From: Aegilops tauschii subsp. strangulata
Taxonomy: Eukaryota; Streptophyta; Magnoliopsida; Poales; Poaceae
Reading direction: 5' to 3'
Assembly: GCF_002575655.3 (NCBI RefSeq)
Contig: NC_053041.3
Span: 377,439,054-377,503,053 of the forward strand
DNA: 64,000 nt
In this document: positions 34,052-44,421 of the stretch, one piece after another
How positions within the stretch are numbered: the first letter of the stretch is position 1
How the letters are laid out: each line of letters opens with the position of its first letter
Notes under the pieces: generated by a model
Seen by the model: only the letters and a program-made list of their open reading frames with translations
Told to the model about the DNA's origin: nothing
Databases searched by the model: none
Made by a program: the position numbers and the translations under genes

Positions 34052-34120
34052 AACTTCCCGGACGGTCACCCGTCCTCTCACTACTCCAGCCTGAGCACGC
34101 TTAACTTCCGGGTTCTATTC
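34052..34120 (-). pseudogene. 5S rRNA-derived segment (A box to C box)
   Basis: Read on the minus strand the stretch contains GAAGTTAAGCGTGCTC, then GGACGGGTGACCG and CCGGGAAGTTA, matching plant 5S rRNA from about base 45 to 105 with roughly ten changes. It covers the three internal RNA polymerase III control elements (A box, intermediate element, C box) but lacks both ends of the gene. There is no run of T just after the homology to serve as terminator. Confidence 0.8.
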
Positions 34121-34259
34121 TCCTTCGTTTCCAAGTCTGCACTTGTTGTTTTCCTGACAATAGTAAGATGTCAATCCTATTAACCCTCAGGAATTTAGCT
34201 TGAGCATGAAGTCACACATTTCACTGTTTGAGTTTGAAACTATTGTTCTAAAAAACAAT

Positions 34260-34545
34260 AATTATTTAGTAACACTAATATTTCTTAAATAAGTAGTTTG
34301 ACCATAGTTTGACCAAAGTTTGACCAAAGTTTGACCAGATTTGACCAAAATTCAAAAAAACTGAAATAATTATTTAGTAACACTAATATTTCTTGAATAA
34401 TTAGTTTGACCACAGTTTGACCAGATTTGACCAAAATTCAAAAAAACTGAAATAATTATTTAGTAACACTAATATTCTTGAATAATTATTTAGTAACACT
34501 AATACTTCTTGAATAAGTAGTTTGACCATAGTTTGACCAGATTTA
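34260..34545 (+). repeat. Diverged tandem repeats built on TTTGACCA and TTTAGTAACACTAATA
   Basis: Units of roughly 100 bases or less contain ATTATTTAGTAACACTAATA, TTCTTGAATAAgTAG and one to four TTTGACCA words. Four full or partial units are seen (starting near 34260, 34370, 34455 and 34487). The TTTGACCA words would each hold a WRKY-type TGAC core. Confidence 0.7.
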
Positions 34546-34879
34546 ACAAAAATTAAAAAAACAAAAATTTGAGCATAACTTTTTCCCTTTTAGAATTTGA
34601 GGATTCTAAAAGTTTGCAAATAGGCCGTATGCTGTCAAAATCGGATGCGGATTTTCGTGCTGAACATTTTGATATATTATACTTTTTTTCTAACATCGTA
34701 TGCAAAAGTTATAGCTGTTTTACATTTTCCCTACACTTTTTGCAAAACATGTCCAAATTTAAGTTTTTAAATTTTCCTAACTAGTACATGTAGTAACATA
34801 ACTACATCTGGAAGGATTTTAATTTTTGAAGTTTTTATCATTTTCTTTTGCTTTTTACAAAACTGAAAAGGCGATCCAC

Positions 34880-34899
34880 GGGGGGGGGGGGGGGGGGGG
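34880..34899 (+). repeat. Run of 20 G
   Basis: Twenty consecutive G follow GATCCAC. Long G runs like this are prone to length change and G-quadruplex formation; an assembly or sequencing length error is possible. Confidence 0.9.
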
Positions 34900-35232
34900 T
34901 AGAGTTTGAAAATGGGACCTTTAGTACCGGTTCGTGCCATGAACCGGTAGTAATGCCTCAAACCCCATTAGTACCGGTTGGTGGCTCGAACCGGGACTAA
35001 AGGTCTAACCTTTAGTACCGGTTGGTGCCACGAACCGGTACTAAGCACGAACCGGTACTAATGGGCATCGCACCCTTTAGTCCCGGTTCGTGGCACCAAC
35101 CGGGACTAATGCCTGTACGGTGCCCTAGCCGCTCGAACCGGGACTAATGCTCACATTAGTCCCTGTTCATAATGCAACCGGGATTAATGCTCTTTTCTGG
35201 CCGAACCAAAGCCCTGTTTTCTACTAGTGAAA

Positions 35233-36080
35233 GTATGTTTTAAGGGGTTGGTAGTCACCACACATGAGCATATTATGCCAAAAGCAAGTTCCATTACGTA
35301 CACAATAGCCCTGCAGAAGTGTAGTAGACTTATCATGGCAACTTGTGTCAATTTTTGGACATAGCATTTAATATATATTCAACATGACATTTATATGCAT
35401 TACTTGGGTGGAACTTTTATTCATAGTTTGGATGGCAATTTATGTGACAGGTGCATGTCATTTTGTAATTTAAACACACACAACGGTTCTTAATCTAGTT
35501 TTTGCATATTGATATGCCAATGACACTTTTATTGATATGTCAACGGCAGTTTTATTAATACCGCCGTGGCAGTTTTATTACAACTACCATGACATTTTTA
35601 TTAATATTGGCATGACAGTTTTGTTAAACATCAACTACATCACAATGAGATTTTCCCTGACACCCAGATGGCATCTTTTATATAGCTTGCATGACAAAAA
35701 TTGTTGTGACTGTGGCAAGTATCTCTTTTTTTGGAATCACGCAATTTGTTATTTTCCTTTTTCTAACCTTTAGTTCATGTTTTCAATTTTCTAAAATTTG
35801 TTTCATTTTTATTCATGTCTTTATGCCTATTAAATGCGTGTTGTAGTGGAAACCAATTAGTTCTATTGGAAAATCACACAAGCCCACTTCATCTAGTAGA
35901 ACCCGATTTCAGTTTAGCAAATTTTCACTTACACATGACACCAAATTCAATTACACATGGCAAGTATATGCTTTCAACTTTGAAAAAATTGATCTACCAC
36001 CATTGGTATTACTAATCTAGTGGCAAAATCACACCTATTATTGACCATGGCAAGATTAGACAGATCCTGCTGGCAATTTT
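35233..36080. repeat. AT-rich region with dispersed ATGGCA words (right part)
   Basis: Same texture as 32750-33715, with words such as CATGGCAACTT (35335), GATGGCAATTT (35429) and CATGGCAAGAT (36045), and CATGACATTTTTATT variants. This is probably one older element interrupted by the CACTA insertion. Confidence 0.45.
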
Positions 36081-36849
36081 GAGGAGGGAAGATAGATGGT
36101 GGTGTTATTCTCACCTCAGTTGGATGATATGGTAATTGGATCCATCAATGCTTGAGTTTTCGTGACAGTTATTGGCCTGACGACTCACTGGTTGAGCAAG
36201 GGCAAAGAAGAGGAGGAGGAATCAAATCGGGCAGCGATAGAATAGGGAAAGAGGGGTTCTTAGTTGGCGAGAAGGTTGTTAGGTATGCCGGTGAAAAAGT
36301 TTTTGCGTGGTTGGCTGACAGGGTGGGGCATGCGAGCTGAAAGAGGTGAGCTGCGCGTGGAAATGAGGTGCCCTTGCCAATTAGGATCATTCGTCGTGGG
36401 TGTCCTAGAGTGCACGAATTAGTTCACTGGGTTCGTGCAACCAATGCGAACTAGTGGTTCGTCAAGGTCTTCCGCTCGCCTGGGGAACGACATCCAAATA
36501 TTTATGTCCCCCCAAAAAAGAAAACGTTTCCCACCGGCTGGCTGGCTGAAACTTCACCGACCGCATGAGTCTCCTTGGATCACGGATGATCGAATGCCCC
36601 CCTCGCCACGTGCATCATTGATGGCCCACACACTGCCCCCTCCACTCCCTTATCCTTTCCCCCACCTCTCACCCACACCGTTCCCCAATTTTTCTCCTCA
36701 TCTCCTGCGGGTGTGGCTATGCGCGCACAGGTCTCGACCACTCCCTCCTCCTCATCCTTTCCCCCACGATGGCATGCCATGATTCAATCGACGTTGAAGA
36801 AAGCTGGAACAACGGGGGTGGTGGAGCTGCAACTGCGGGTGTGATCGAG
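36081..36849. other. Unassigned stretch
   Basis: GC content rises from left to right. The C-rich part (36595-36770) is low in complexity (CCCCCTCC-type words). No protein similarity was recognised. Confidence 0.35.
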
Positions 36850-37600
36850 CTTGATGCAATGCCACACCCAACGAAGAGCTACAAACCGGTGGCCACAGAG
36901 TTGCAGTCGCCGGTTGGCGGAGCTGCTATGTAGTGGGCAAGCTGCAATCAGGAAGAGGGTGCGTCATGCTGCAAGCATGGGGATGATGGGGCGTGACCGG
37001 CGCCCAGCGGAGCTGCTATGTAGTGGGGAAGCTGCAATCAGGAAGAGGATGCGTCATGCTGCGAGCATGGGGATTGTGGGACATGACCAGTGCCCAGCGG
37101 AGCTGTGACCCATGCTACAACCGATACCCAGCCGTGGTGGAACCAACGTGTGTGGATGCTGGAACTGCCAAGACGGCATGCTGCAACCGGCCACGAGGGA
37201 GCTGGATCCGTTGACGCGGCGTGCTGAACCAACGATGAGAAGAGTTGCGGCTGATGATCCTTTTTTGCCGGAACCAGTTGACCATTTCGGCGACAAAATG
37301 CTGGAACCGGCAGGTCGTTTTGTTTGAACTGTTCGACCAATTTGTTACGGGTGGCAGGAGCACGCGGGGTACTATGTCGCAACCTACTACAACGACGGCC
37401 ATGGCGGAAGCTAGAACCAGCAGCCATTTTTGCTGGAACTGGCTTGCATCGGAGCTGCAAATCGGTAGCGGGAGAAGCTACAACCGGTGATAAGGGGGAA
37501 CCTGGCGGCGCTGCAAACCTGTATTTTTTGCTGGAAATGGCCGGCGCAAATGCGACATCCCCGGTGGAAGGAGTTGCAACCGTCGGCGACAAAGTCTGCT
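36850..37600 (+). repeat. Region of GCTGCAACCGG-like words, with a 90 bp tandem duplication
   Basis: Variants of GCTgCAAcCGG or GCTGGAACCGG occur about a dozen times at 30-90 base intervals (for example 37117, 37181, 37301, 37411, 37478 and 37571). Within it, 36917-37006 and 37007-37096 are two direct copies of a 90 bp unit (both with AGCTGCTATGTAGTGGG, 36921 and 37011), followed by the start of a third. The 90 bp length keeps a reading frame through both copies, but no known protein results. Confidence 0.65.
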
Positions 37601-38227
37601 ATCAGCGGATGACAAAAAGGGGGCAATTACGGGTGCTCCATGCTGCGGAGGGGTGCTGCCGCCATGACCGGAGACGTGCGGCTAGCATTGAGCGCGTGTG
37701 CGTGGGAGAGAGAGTTGACTTTTGCAGAGGAGGGCAGATTCAAATTTGATGGTTGTGCTTCCTCCAATCGGACGCCTACGCGGCAACTGGGCTGGGTGAC
37801 CGGCGCTTAGGCTAAGAAAAGGCCTAGCTCAGATGATTTGTGCAGGTTACTCAAAAAAAGAAAGATGATTTGTGCATGATCATCCTTTGGCAAGTGTCAT
37901 CGGCCCATGTATGTAAGAGCATCTCCACTCGCCCCCCAACAGGCCCCCACGGTGCCTTTTTAGCGCCGGCAGCGAAAAATCGGCCCAATCGCGTCCCCAG
38001 ATCGTCGTTTATCACCGATTTGGGCCGAAATAACAATCGGCGAACCGAAGCCGAACCCAGCGCACCGGGGGGCGCCTAGGGGCACCGCCTGAAGCGAAAA
38101 GGTGCGCGGACCCGCCATGTCGGCGACACACCGGTATGTTCCCGCCGCCCCCCTTCCCTCCATTTCCCTAGTGCTTCCCCCTTCTCCCCCGCCGCTCCCG
38201 CCATTCTCCTCATCAGATCCGGCCTCC

Positions 38228-39502
38228 ATGCCACCAAAGAAGTATGCGCTCCCTCGCCTAGCCACCGATACCAGCCAGCCAAAGCAGAGGAAGCCGAGGG
38301 CGCCAATGGCAAGGCCACCAGGCTTGTCGAACGCCCAGTGGAAGGCGGACATTGAGCGCCGGGAGGCGGTCACGGCCGATTGGCGGAACAGGCTCATCAC
38401 GAAGAGGGCCAAGGACGCGGCGGCGGCGGCGGAGCAGGGAGAGGCGTCTCACGCGGTAACGATGAACCTTCTGCCTCAACAGATCGGCCACTGCCCACAA
38501 GCAGGGCGGGGGAGCCAGCAGAGCACCGCGTCAGATCGGGCGACCAACGGGAGAAATTAGAAGCGGGCGTCCAACGCCAGACCGGGCGAGCCTCGCGTCA
38601 AGTGGACGTCCAAGGAAGACGAGTGCCTCACCGACGCATGGAAGAACATCAGTATCGACCCGATGACCGGCTCGAATCAGAACGCCGACATGCACCGGAG
38701 AAGGATCAAGACGGCGTTCGACGAGCGCAAGTTGGTCGACCCCGACTTCGCCAACATCCACATGGATCACGACGAGAAGGCCATGGCGAACCATTGGGTG
38801 ACCATCCAGGCAGCCTGCAACAAGTGGCATGGGATCCTAGAGGAGGTCGCGGTTCGCCCGGAAAGCGGCGCCAACGTCGAGGGTCACGTATGGACAGTCG
38901 TCTTAGTTCTTTCGTTGTGTGCTTCGCCGACACTTGTTCTTCGGCTATCCAGATGGTTCGGATGTTCAACATGTTTCGCCAGGACAACAGTGACCAAGAG
39001 TTCAAGTTCCTTCACGCATTCTCCAGGATCGAGTCGTGCGAGAAGTGGAGGGAGTGCCGGCTCGCTCTCGCCAAGGCCAAGGAGACCTACAAGCCGGACG
39101 CGCCTGCCCAGGCGGCGGCAGAAGGGCGCCCTACTGGCAACAAAAGAGCTAAGGCGGCGAGGGGCGCGACACCCGCTGCCGAACGGCTACAATTGATCGA
39201 GCAGTGCATCGCTGACGCCAAGAACAACGCCGCCAAGAGGGAGGATAAATCCGAAGCGAGGTGGTCGGCGTTGGTTGATGACGAAGCAGGACGTCAAGCT
39301 CGACCTTCTCAGGACCAACGTCGCCGCGAAGAAGAGGAATACCGACCTGGCGTTATTCATGGCGGCAGATATGTCGACGATGGACGAGCAGGTGAAGGCA
39401 TGGTACCTAGCGGAGCGTAGCCTCGTCTTGAACCAGATGCCGGGACCGACGGCGACCACCGCCTCTACGCACGCCGACGCCGACGCCCAGCCCGAGCAAT
39501 GA
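38228..39502 (+). pseudogene. Harbinger ORF1 (Myb/SANT-like, NAM-associated C-terminus), broken
   Basis: Start ATG 38228 (MPPKKYALPRLATD). An Arg/Lys/Ala-rich segment leads to an in-frame TAG at 38558. The same frame then gives VKWTSKEDECLTDAWKNISI, a SANT/Myb-like DNA-binding domain, with RRRIKTAFDERKL and NHWVTIQAACNKWHGILEEV. Near 38882 the frame changes across about 65 bases that could be a worn intron. The next part (38953 on) is the NAM-associated type region: QEFKFLHAFSRIESCEKWRE and ALAKAKETYKPDAP. After another shift near 39270 it ends with DVKLDLLRTNVAAKKRNTDL and VKAWYLAERSLVLNQM. Similar proteins accompany grass Harbinger elements and are thought to help the transposase bind DNA. 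Confidence 0.75.
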
Positions 39503-39620
39503 AGCTATGCCAACGCCGATGCCCAGCTCGAGCAATGAAGTTGTGCCGACGCCAACGCACAACCCGAGCACTGAAGCTGCGCCGACGCCGAGCCCGAGTA
39601 CTAAAGCTGCGCTGACGCCG
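39470..39620 (+). repeat. 36 bp minisatellite at the end of the ORF1 relic
   Basis: GAGCAATGAAG-type words start at 39494, 39530, 39566 and 39596 (spacing 36, 36, 30), each preceded by ACGCCNANGCCCAGC. In frame it would encode Pro/Thr-rich repeats. Confidence 0.7.
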
Positions 39621-40208
39621 ACGCCGACGCCGCCCTCGGCCAGTCCCACGGCAGAGGAGCCTGCCGTTTGATGCGTTCCATGTCTATGATTCCTTCCTTT
39701 TGATAGCCAGACTTTTGGGTATGTTCGATCGCCTGCCTGTGGCATGATGATCGCCGAATTTGTGGCGTTTTTTGGCAGTTGGAAAGACAAGTTCAATTTT
39801 TTGACATCTTGGGGCCGAAACCTAGAAGCACGACTGAAAATTCGATCGCTCCTAAGGCCAAAAAACCGCAGGTGCAAACGCCAAAAGACATTCGCCAGAT
39901 GTGCTAGTGCTCTAACAAAGCCACACCCACACGCACGTCTTCTCGAGCTAACTGCGGGTTGCACTGCGCTTAATCAGGCAACACGTATGGCTAAAGACAA
40001 GTGAGACCGCGAGAGTGCTGATATTTCCGGCGGCGAGAGCACGCACGTTGTCAGCGTCACGGGCAGACAAGGTCTATAAATCTTCCAACCGTGCACGTAG
40101 CCCGTCTATTCTCGCTTGACATGTTTTCTTTTGTAGTACGCGTAGCCTCCCCCCCTCTCCTCCCCTCCAAACATAGCCTGCCCACAAAACGCATCCATCC
40201 CTCTCGCT

Positions 40209-40216
40209 TATATATA
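40209..40216 (+). promoter_or_regulatory. TATA box of the RING-H2 gene
   Basis: TATATATA followed by GACCCC, 98 bases before the ATG, implies transcription starting near 40240-40250. The leader between is C/T-rich (CTCTCTCTC at 40258-40266 and 40282-40290), as in many grass 5' leaders. Upstream sequence from 39916 holds a few ACGT cores (near 40025 and 40094). Confidence 0.7.
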
Positions 40217-40313
40217 GACCCCACCTCTCCTCCCCTCACCCCCACCGTCCCACCTCCCTCTCTCTCGCTCCTGCCGTGCTTTCTCTCTCTAACTACAAGC
40301 GTGCCCGCCGGCC

Positions 40314-40832
40314 ATGGGGTTCCCCTCAGTGTGCTACTGCGTCATCCTGCCGCAGCCGCTCATCCTGGTGCTGCAGCTGCTCGACTTCCTCCGCCACGCG
40401 GTCCTGCTCTGCCTCTCCTCGCTCGGCCTCGCGGCGCCGCCGGCGGCCGACGACCACCCGGCCTACGCGCCGCCGCCGGACCTCTGGGCCGTGGCGGAGG
40501 CAGCGGCTCCCTCGTCCTCTTTATCCCTGGCATCCGGGCCGGCGCCCGCGCCGGCGGCCATCAAGGCGCGCCTCCCCGCCGTCCGGTATGCTGACCTCAA
40601 GAGCCGGCGCTGCGCCGCCGGGGCCGCGGCGGCGTCGACCTGCTGCGCCGTGTGCCTGGGCGCGCTCGAGGCGCGGCACCGCGTCCGCGAGCTCGGCAAC
40701 TGCGCGCACGCCTTCCACAAGGCCTGCATAGACAAGTGGGTCGACAAGGGTCAGGCTACTTGCCCCCTCTGCCGCGCGCTCCTCCTCCCCACCGACGCCG
40801 ACGCCGGCAAGCTGCCCTCTTTTTCCTTCTGA
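40314..40832 (+). CDS. RING-H2 E3 ubiquitin ligase, BRH1/RHA-like, single exon, 172 aa
   Basis: The product is a small RING-H2 protein. Residues 1-40 ([15 protein letters not shown], then [20 protein letters not shown]) form a hydrophobic N-terminus that may anchor it to membranes. Residues 41-90 are Ala/Pro-rich. The RING-H2 domain covers 111-153: Cys111-x2-Cys114, Cys130-x-His132-x2-His135-x2-Cys138 and Cys150-x2-Cys153, with Trp142 as the usual E2-contact residue. All eight zinc ligands are present. MGFP at the start and the overall length fit the brassinosteroid-responsive RING-H2 (BRH1) and RHA types; these transfer ubiquitin from an E2 to target proteins. The start ATG has a good context (GCCATGG), the GC content is high and there is no intron. 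It is the only intact host gene here. Which paralogue it is and its targets are unknown. Confidence 0.9.
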   Translation: MGFPSVCYCVILPQPLILVLQLLDFLRHAVLLCLSSLGLAAPPAADDHPAYAPPPDLWAVAEAAAPSSSLSLASGPAPAPAAIKARLPAVRYADLKSRRCAAGAAAASTCCAVCLGALEARHRVRELGNCAHAFHKACIDKWVDKGQATCPLCRALLLPTDADAGKLPSFSF

Positions 40833-40978
40833 CCTCACGCTCCAAGGAGCGACCCTTCTGCCGCTGCGGCCTCGCCGCCAGAGATAGGTCAGTCCGTATA
40901 GCTAGCTAGCTAGGCCCTTCTCCATCCATCCGCCCATCTCTCCACGGATCCATGCTTTCACGAGAGAAATCAAAAGGG

Positions 40979-40981
<3 letters not shown>

Positions 40982-41023
<42 letters not shown>
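40982..41023 (+). repeat. (GA)21 microsatellite in the 3' flank of the RING-H2 gene
   Basis: A perfect GA run about 150 bases after the stop codon, followed by GT-rich sequence (41040-41070). It would lie in the 3' untranslated region if the transcript extends that far. Confidence 0.9.
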
Positions 41024-41028
<5 letters not shown>

Positions 41029-41783
41029 CGAGAAGAAGAGGTGTGCGTGCGTGTGTGTACGTTTGTGTGGTGGAGTATTATTGGTAGGTGAGGCACTAAT
41101 TATGAGGAGGACAGGGATGGCTACCTGCATTGGATCTGGTGAATGAGCACTATGCATAGCACTTGCAGATCCATATGCTCTTCTCTCTCTTTTTCAGCTC
41201 CTCTTCAACCTCACCCACTTCACTTTTTTAATCTTCTTTTTTGTAATTTCCTTCCCCTTCTCCTTTTCTTTTCTCCTTTTCTATTAACTTATTTTATGAG
41301 GGGAATTAAGAGAGAGAGATCAAGAAAGAGAGATGTACATAGCTGCCTCCACTTGACAATATCGAAGAATGAATAAGAATTGTCTGACATCACTCAACTT
41401 ATCTTATTCTTTGCCGTGCGCTTTTTTTTCGTATATCAAAGTTATATACGTGGATTGTATTGTAAAAGAGGTTATGTAGATTGTATGTAGTGTAGGTGGT
41501 GGATGGACCTCAATTGGGCTTTTCCCAATAGTAGATATGTTACCATCATGTTTGGTGTTTAGAGGGTAAGCCTCACGTCAATGTAGAGGGGTTAGGATAA
41601 GCATTGCTTAAAGCAACGTGCACAGTGCTTAATTAATCGACACTACGTGCTACTAGCCACTTCCCTCAAATACTTACCAGACACTAGTAATGGTGCACGC
41701 AGCACGCTGCACGCACAATGCGCGATAGGATTGAAAAGGTACTATATTTTCTTTGTTTGTCAGACAACTAAACTAATCATCTA
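41024..41783 (+). other. 3' flank of the RING-H2 gene, unassigned
   Basis: AT-rich with C/T-rich patches. No canonical AATAAA was seen; AATGAATAAGAAT at 41369 is a weak polyadenylation candidate. No other gene. Confidence 0.4.
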
Positions 41784-41941
41784 CTCTCTCCGTTCCCAAA
41801 TGTACTTTCTAGAGATTTCAACAGGTGACTACATACGGAGCAAAATTAATGAATCTACACACTAAAATATGTCTACATGCATCCGTATATTGTATTCTAT
41901 TTGAAATGTCTACAAAGACTTATATTTAGGAACGGAGGGAG
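41784..41941. mobile_element. Stowaway MITE (Thalos/Athos type), 158 bp
   Basis: The inverted ends are CTCTCTCCGTTCCCAAAT at 41784 and ATTTAGGAACGGAGGGAG ending at 41941, with TA duplicates (41782-41783, 41942-41943). The interior carries the Triticeae Stowaway words ACATACGGAGCAAAAT and GAATCTACAC. It lies about 950 bases downstream of the RING-H2 stop. Confidence 0.95.
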
Positions 41942-42259
41942 TACATATGTCAATAACATCTTTCGCCGCAAATACATATTCAAGATGTCAAAATATACAA
42001 ATGACTGCTATAAGAGATGCCGGAGTAACCACCTCCTGCGGGCGTCCTCCTTTTTTTTTGCAGACATCCTCGCTCACGAGTGCCTTTCGCACCGTCCCAT
42101 CCGCACGCCCCTCGCTGCGTTGTCTGCTTGGCGCCCTCCCCATCATCTTTACTGGTGCTCCTGAGCTAGCGGCCTTGGGGGTCCATGACGCGTGGGTCGC
42201 GGACGCGCTCGGGCTACCTTTCTATGGTGTTTTCTGTTGCCCTTACATGCACATTTCGT

Positions 42260-42770
42260 GTGATTGGTCGATGTGGACGTAGCCATGCCTTACCTGGCCG
42301 TCGGTAACTCCCAATTTGTTCGTGGGCTACGAGGAGGGTGGGCTGGAGGCTGGTTCTCGGCATGTTCGAGAGTCTGTTGTGGTATTCAGTTTGTCTTGTG
42401 TGGTGTTGCCCGGGTGGCGTAGCCGTGCCTTACTTAGTTGTTAGCTTATGTTGGTTAGGCTATGCCAGGTATATCTCGTGCGTTGTTGTCAGGGTGGTGA
42501 ATGGTATGCTGTTGTCGGATACTTTACTCTCGTTGTGTTTTCGGTGGGTGTTGGGATGTCGGTGTGGAGGCTGGTTCTCGCCCAGCACCGGGATGCTCGG
42601 TTTGTCCAGTTTCGTGTTGCCCAAATCATTCGTACTTCCATTGTTGCAGGGGTGGTGGACGGTCGGTAGTTTTCGGTTGCGTTGTGCCAGCTACTCTAGG
42701 TTTATTGTCGGTGGTCGGTGAGGATGTCACTGTGGAGGTTGGTTCTTGTTCGTCGTGGTACTCGATTTGG
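42260..42770 (+). repeat. Three strongly diverged ~190-220 bp repeats, unclassified
   Basis: The shared words are GTAGCCgTGCCTTAC (42275, 42419), GGAGGCTGGTTCTCG or GGAGGTTGGTTCTTG (42345, 42567, 42734) and a G/T-rich TGGTGTTGCCCGGGTGG-like tail. The order is kept but spacing varies. No coding sequence is convincing. It is cut on the right by a Gypsy LTR at 42892. Confidence 0.45.
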
Positions 42771-42891
42771 TGTTTCCTGGGTCGGTCATGCATGATATAC
42801 GTGGATTTGGGAGGGATACCGTGTGTCGGTGGGGGCGGGTACTCATGTTCTCGCTCTTTGTGTGACGCAGGTGCTTATTCTTTGATGTGTG

Positions 42892-44421
42892 TGCTACTTG
42901 TGATAGACGTTGGGATTTCTCCGAAGAGGAAGGGCGATGTAGTATAGTAATAGATAGTATTTCCCTCAGTTAAGAATCAAGATTTATCGAACCAGCAGGA
43001 GACACTACACAAAAAAGATAAACGGTACCTGCACACACAAAGCAAATGCTTGCACCCAATGAAAGCAAGAGGGTTGTCAACCCCCTCACCAATTGCAAGG
43101 ACTAAATCTGGTAGTGGTAGATAGATAAAATAGAAATAGAAATAGAAATAAAAGGAAAATAAATTACAACAATATTTCTAGGGTTTCAGTAAACATCAAG
43201 TGAGTAGATCCGAGGGCCATAGGTTCAGTAGAGGCATCTCTCTCATAAGCATATTAATGGTGGGTAAACAAATTACTGTCGGGCAATTAACAGAATAACA
43301 CATAGATATGATGATTCTTCATGGCATGATCAATATATAGGCATTACGTTTGTGACAAGTAGAATGTTAAACTTACTGACGCCTACTACTATTACTCCAC
43401 CCCTTGACCACTATCCAGCATGCATTGCAAGGTATTAAGTTTATAATAAAGAGAGTAATGTTTGAAGCATGATGACATAATGTAGACAAAATAAGACAAA
43501 TAATATGTTCAAACCCCGTCGTTTTACCGTTAGTAGCAACAATACAAATATGTGCGTTGCAACTCCTCCTCACAGAGTAAGGACACCGCAAGATTGAACC
43601 TACTACCAAGCACCTCTCCCACTGAAGATAAATTGATATAATTGGCCTAAAGAGATAGATAGATCAGAGAGAAATACAAGGCTATAAAATTACACATAGA
43701 TAAATATCAGAAAATGCTCAAATACTATCAATGAATAATTTGATCATAAACCCACAATTCATCGGATCCCAACAAACACACCGCATAGTTTACATCGGAT
43801 CGGTCTCAGGTGAGATCATTGTATTGAAGATCAAGAGAGATAGAGGGGTGAGAGAAAGAGAGAGACATAGCTACTGCTATAGACCCGTAGATCATGTGAT
43901 AACTAGTCATACATCATCATGGACGCAACAAGGTTAATGAAGATGGCCTCCGTGATGGATTCCCCCTCCGGCAGAGTACCGAAAAAGGCCTTCAAATGGG
44001 ACCACGGAAGAACAGAGACTTCCGGCGGTGATAAAATTGTTTCGAGGCCTCCCCTAGGAGTTTCTGGATATATGAGAATTTGTAGCACTGGAGTTAGGTA
44101 AAACGAAGCAACGAGTGGGCCACAAGGCCCCAGGACGTGCCCCCTGCCTTGTGGCTCCCTCGCATGTCTTCTGGCCTCCTCCTGAAGCTTCTAGGGGTCT
44201 CCTTTTGTCCAGAAAAAATCTTCAAAAAGTTTCATCGTGTTTGGATTTCGTTTGGTACGGATTTTCTGGAAAACCAAAAACAAGCAGAAAACAGGAACTG
44301 GCACTGGGCACTGAGTTAATAGGTTAGTTCCCAAAAATGATATAAATTGGCATATAAAGCATACAAGATAATATAATAGCATGACACAATAACAAATTAT
44401 AGATACATTGGAGACTTATCA
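42892..44421 (-). mobile_element. 3' LTR of a minus-strand Gypsy element, 1530 bp
   Basis: The right edge reads TGATAAGTCTCCAATGTATC on the minus strand, directly preceded by the polypurine tract AGCTTGGGGATGT (44422-44435). The left edge is TGCTACTTGTG. The hairpin arms GCCACAAGGC (44119-44128) and GCCTTGTGGC (44146-44155) lie upstream of ATATAT at 44069. Confidence 0.85.

Larger units (their letters stand above)
33716..35229. mobile_element. Small non-autonomous CACTA element, 1514 bp
   Basis: Both ends carry CACTAGTAGAAAA (13 perfect bases) as inverted repeats, with an AAA target duplication (33713-33715, 35230-35232). The first and last ~200-330 bases are filled with subterminal repeats of TTTAGTCCCGGTT or TTTAGTACCGGTT in both orientations. 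The interior has a 5S-derived piece, tandem repeats and a run of 20 G. It has no transposase. Confidence 0.92.
37917..39912 (+). mobile_element. PIF/Harbinger-like element 3, 1996 bp
   Basis: The left end is GAGCATCTCCACTCGCC. The right end, complemented, starts GAGCACTAGCAC; the inverted repeats are weak beyond the first five bases. TAA duplicates are at 37914-37916 and 39913-39915. It contains a long ORF1 relic and no DDE transposase. Confidence 0.7.

Noticed and set aside
34052..34120. Functional 5S rRNA gene
   Set aside because: Both ends of the gene and the T-run terminator are missing and there are about ten changes. It is a derived fragment in a transposon.
38380..39420. Long plus-strand ORF of 346 codons as one gene
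   Set aside because: Its first ~190 codons are the wrong frame of the Harbinger ORF1 (the SANT-like part lies in another frame). Only the part after 38953 is real coding sequence.
40276..40731. Arg-rich ORFs overlapping the RING-H2 gene
   Set aside because: Alternative frames of a GC-rich coding region. Only 40314-40832 carries the zinc ligands.
40463..40838. Minus-strand ORFs opposite the RING-H2 gene
   Set aside because: Shadows of a high-GC gene.
40982..41070. Regulatory GAGA element for the RING-H2 gene
   Set aside because: The GA run is downstream of the stop codon and a plain microsatellite. No evidence of a regulatory role.
42338..42947. Val/Cys/Trp-rich plus-strand ORFs
   Set aside because: They result from G/T-rich repeats; composition is unlike a folded protein and the ORFs run into an LTR edge.
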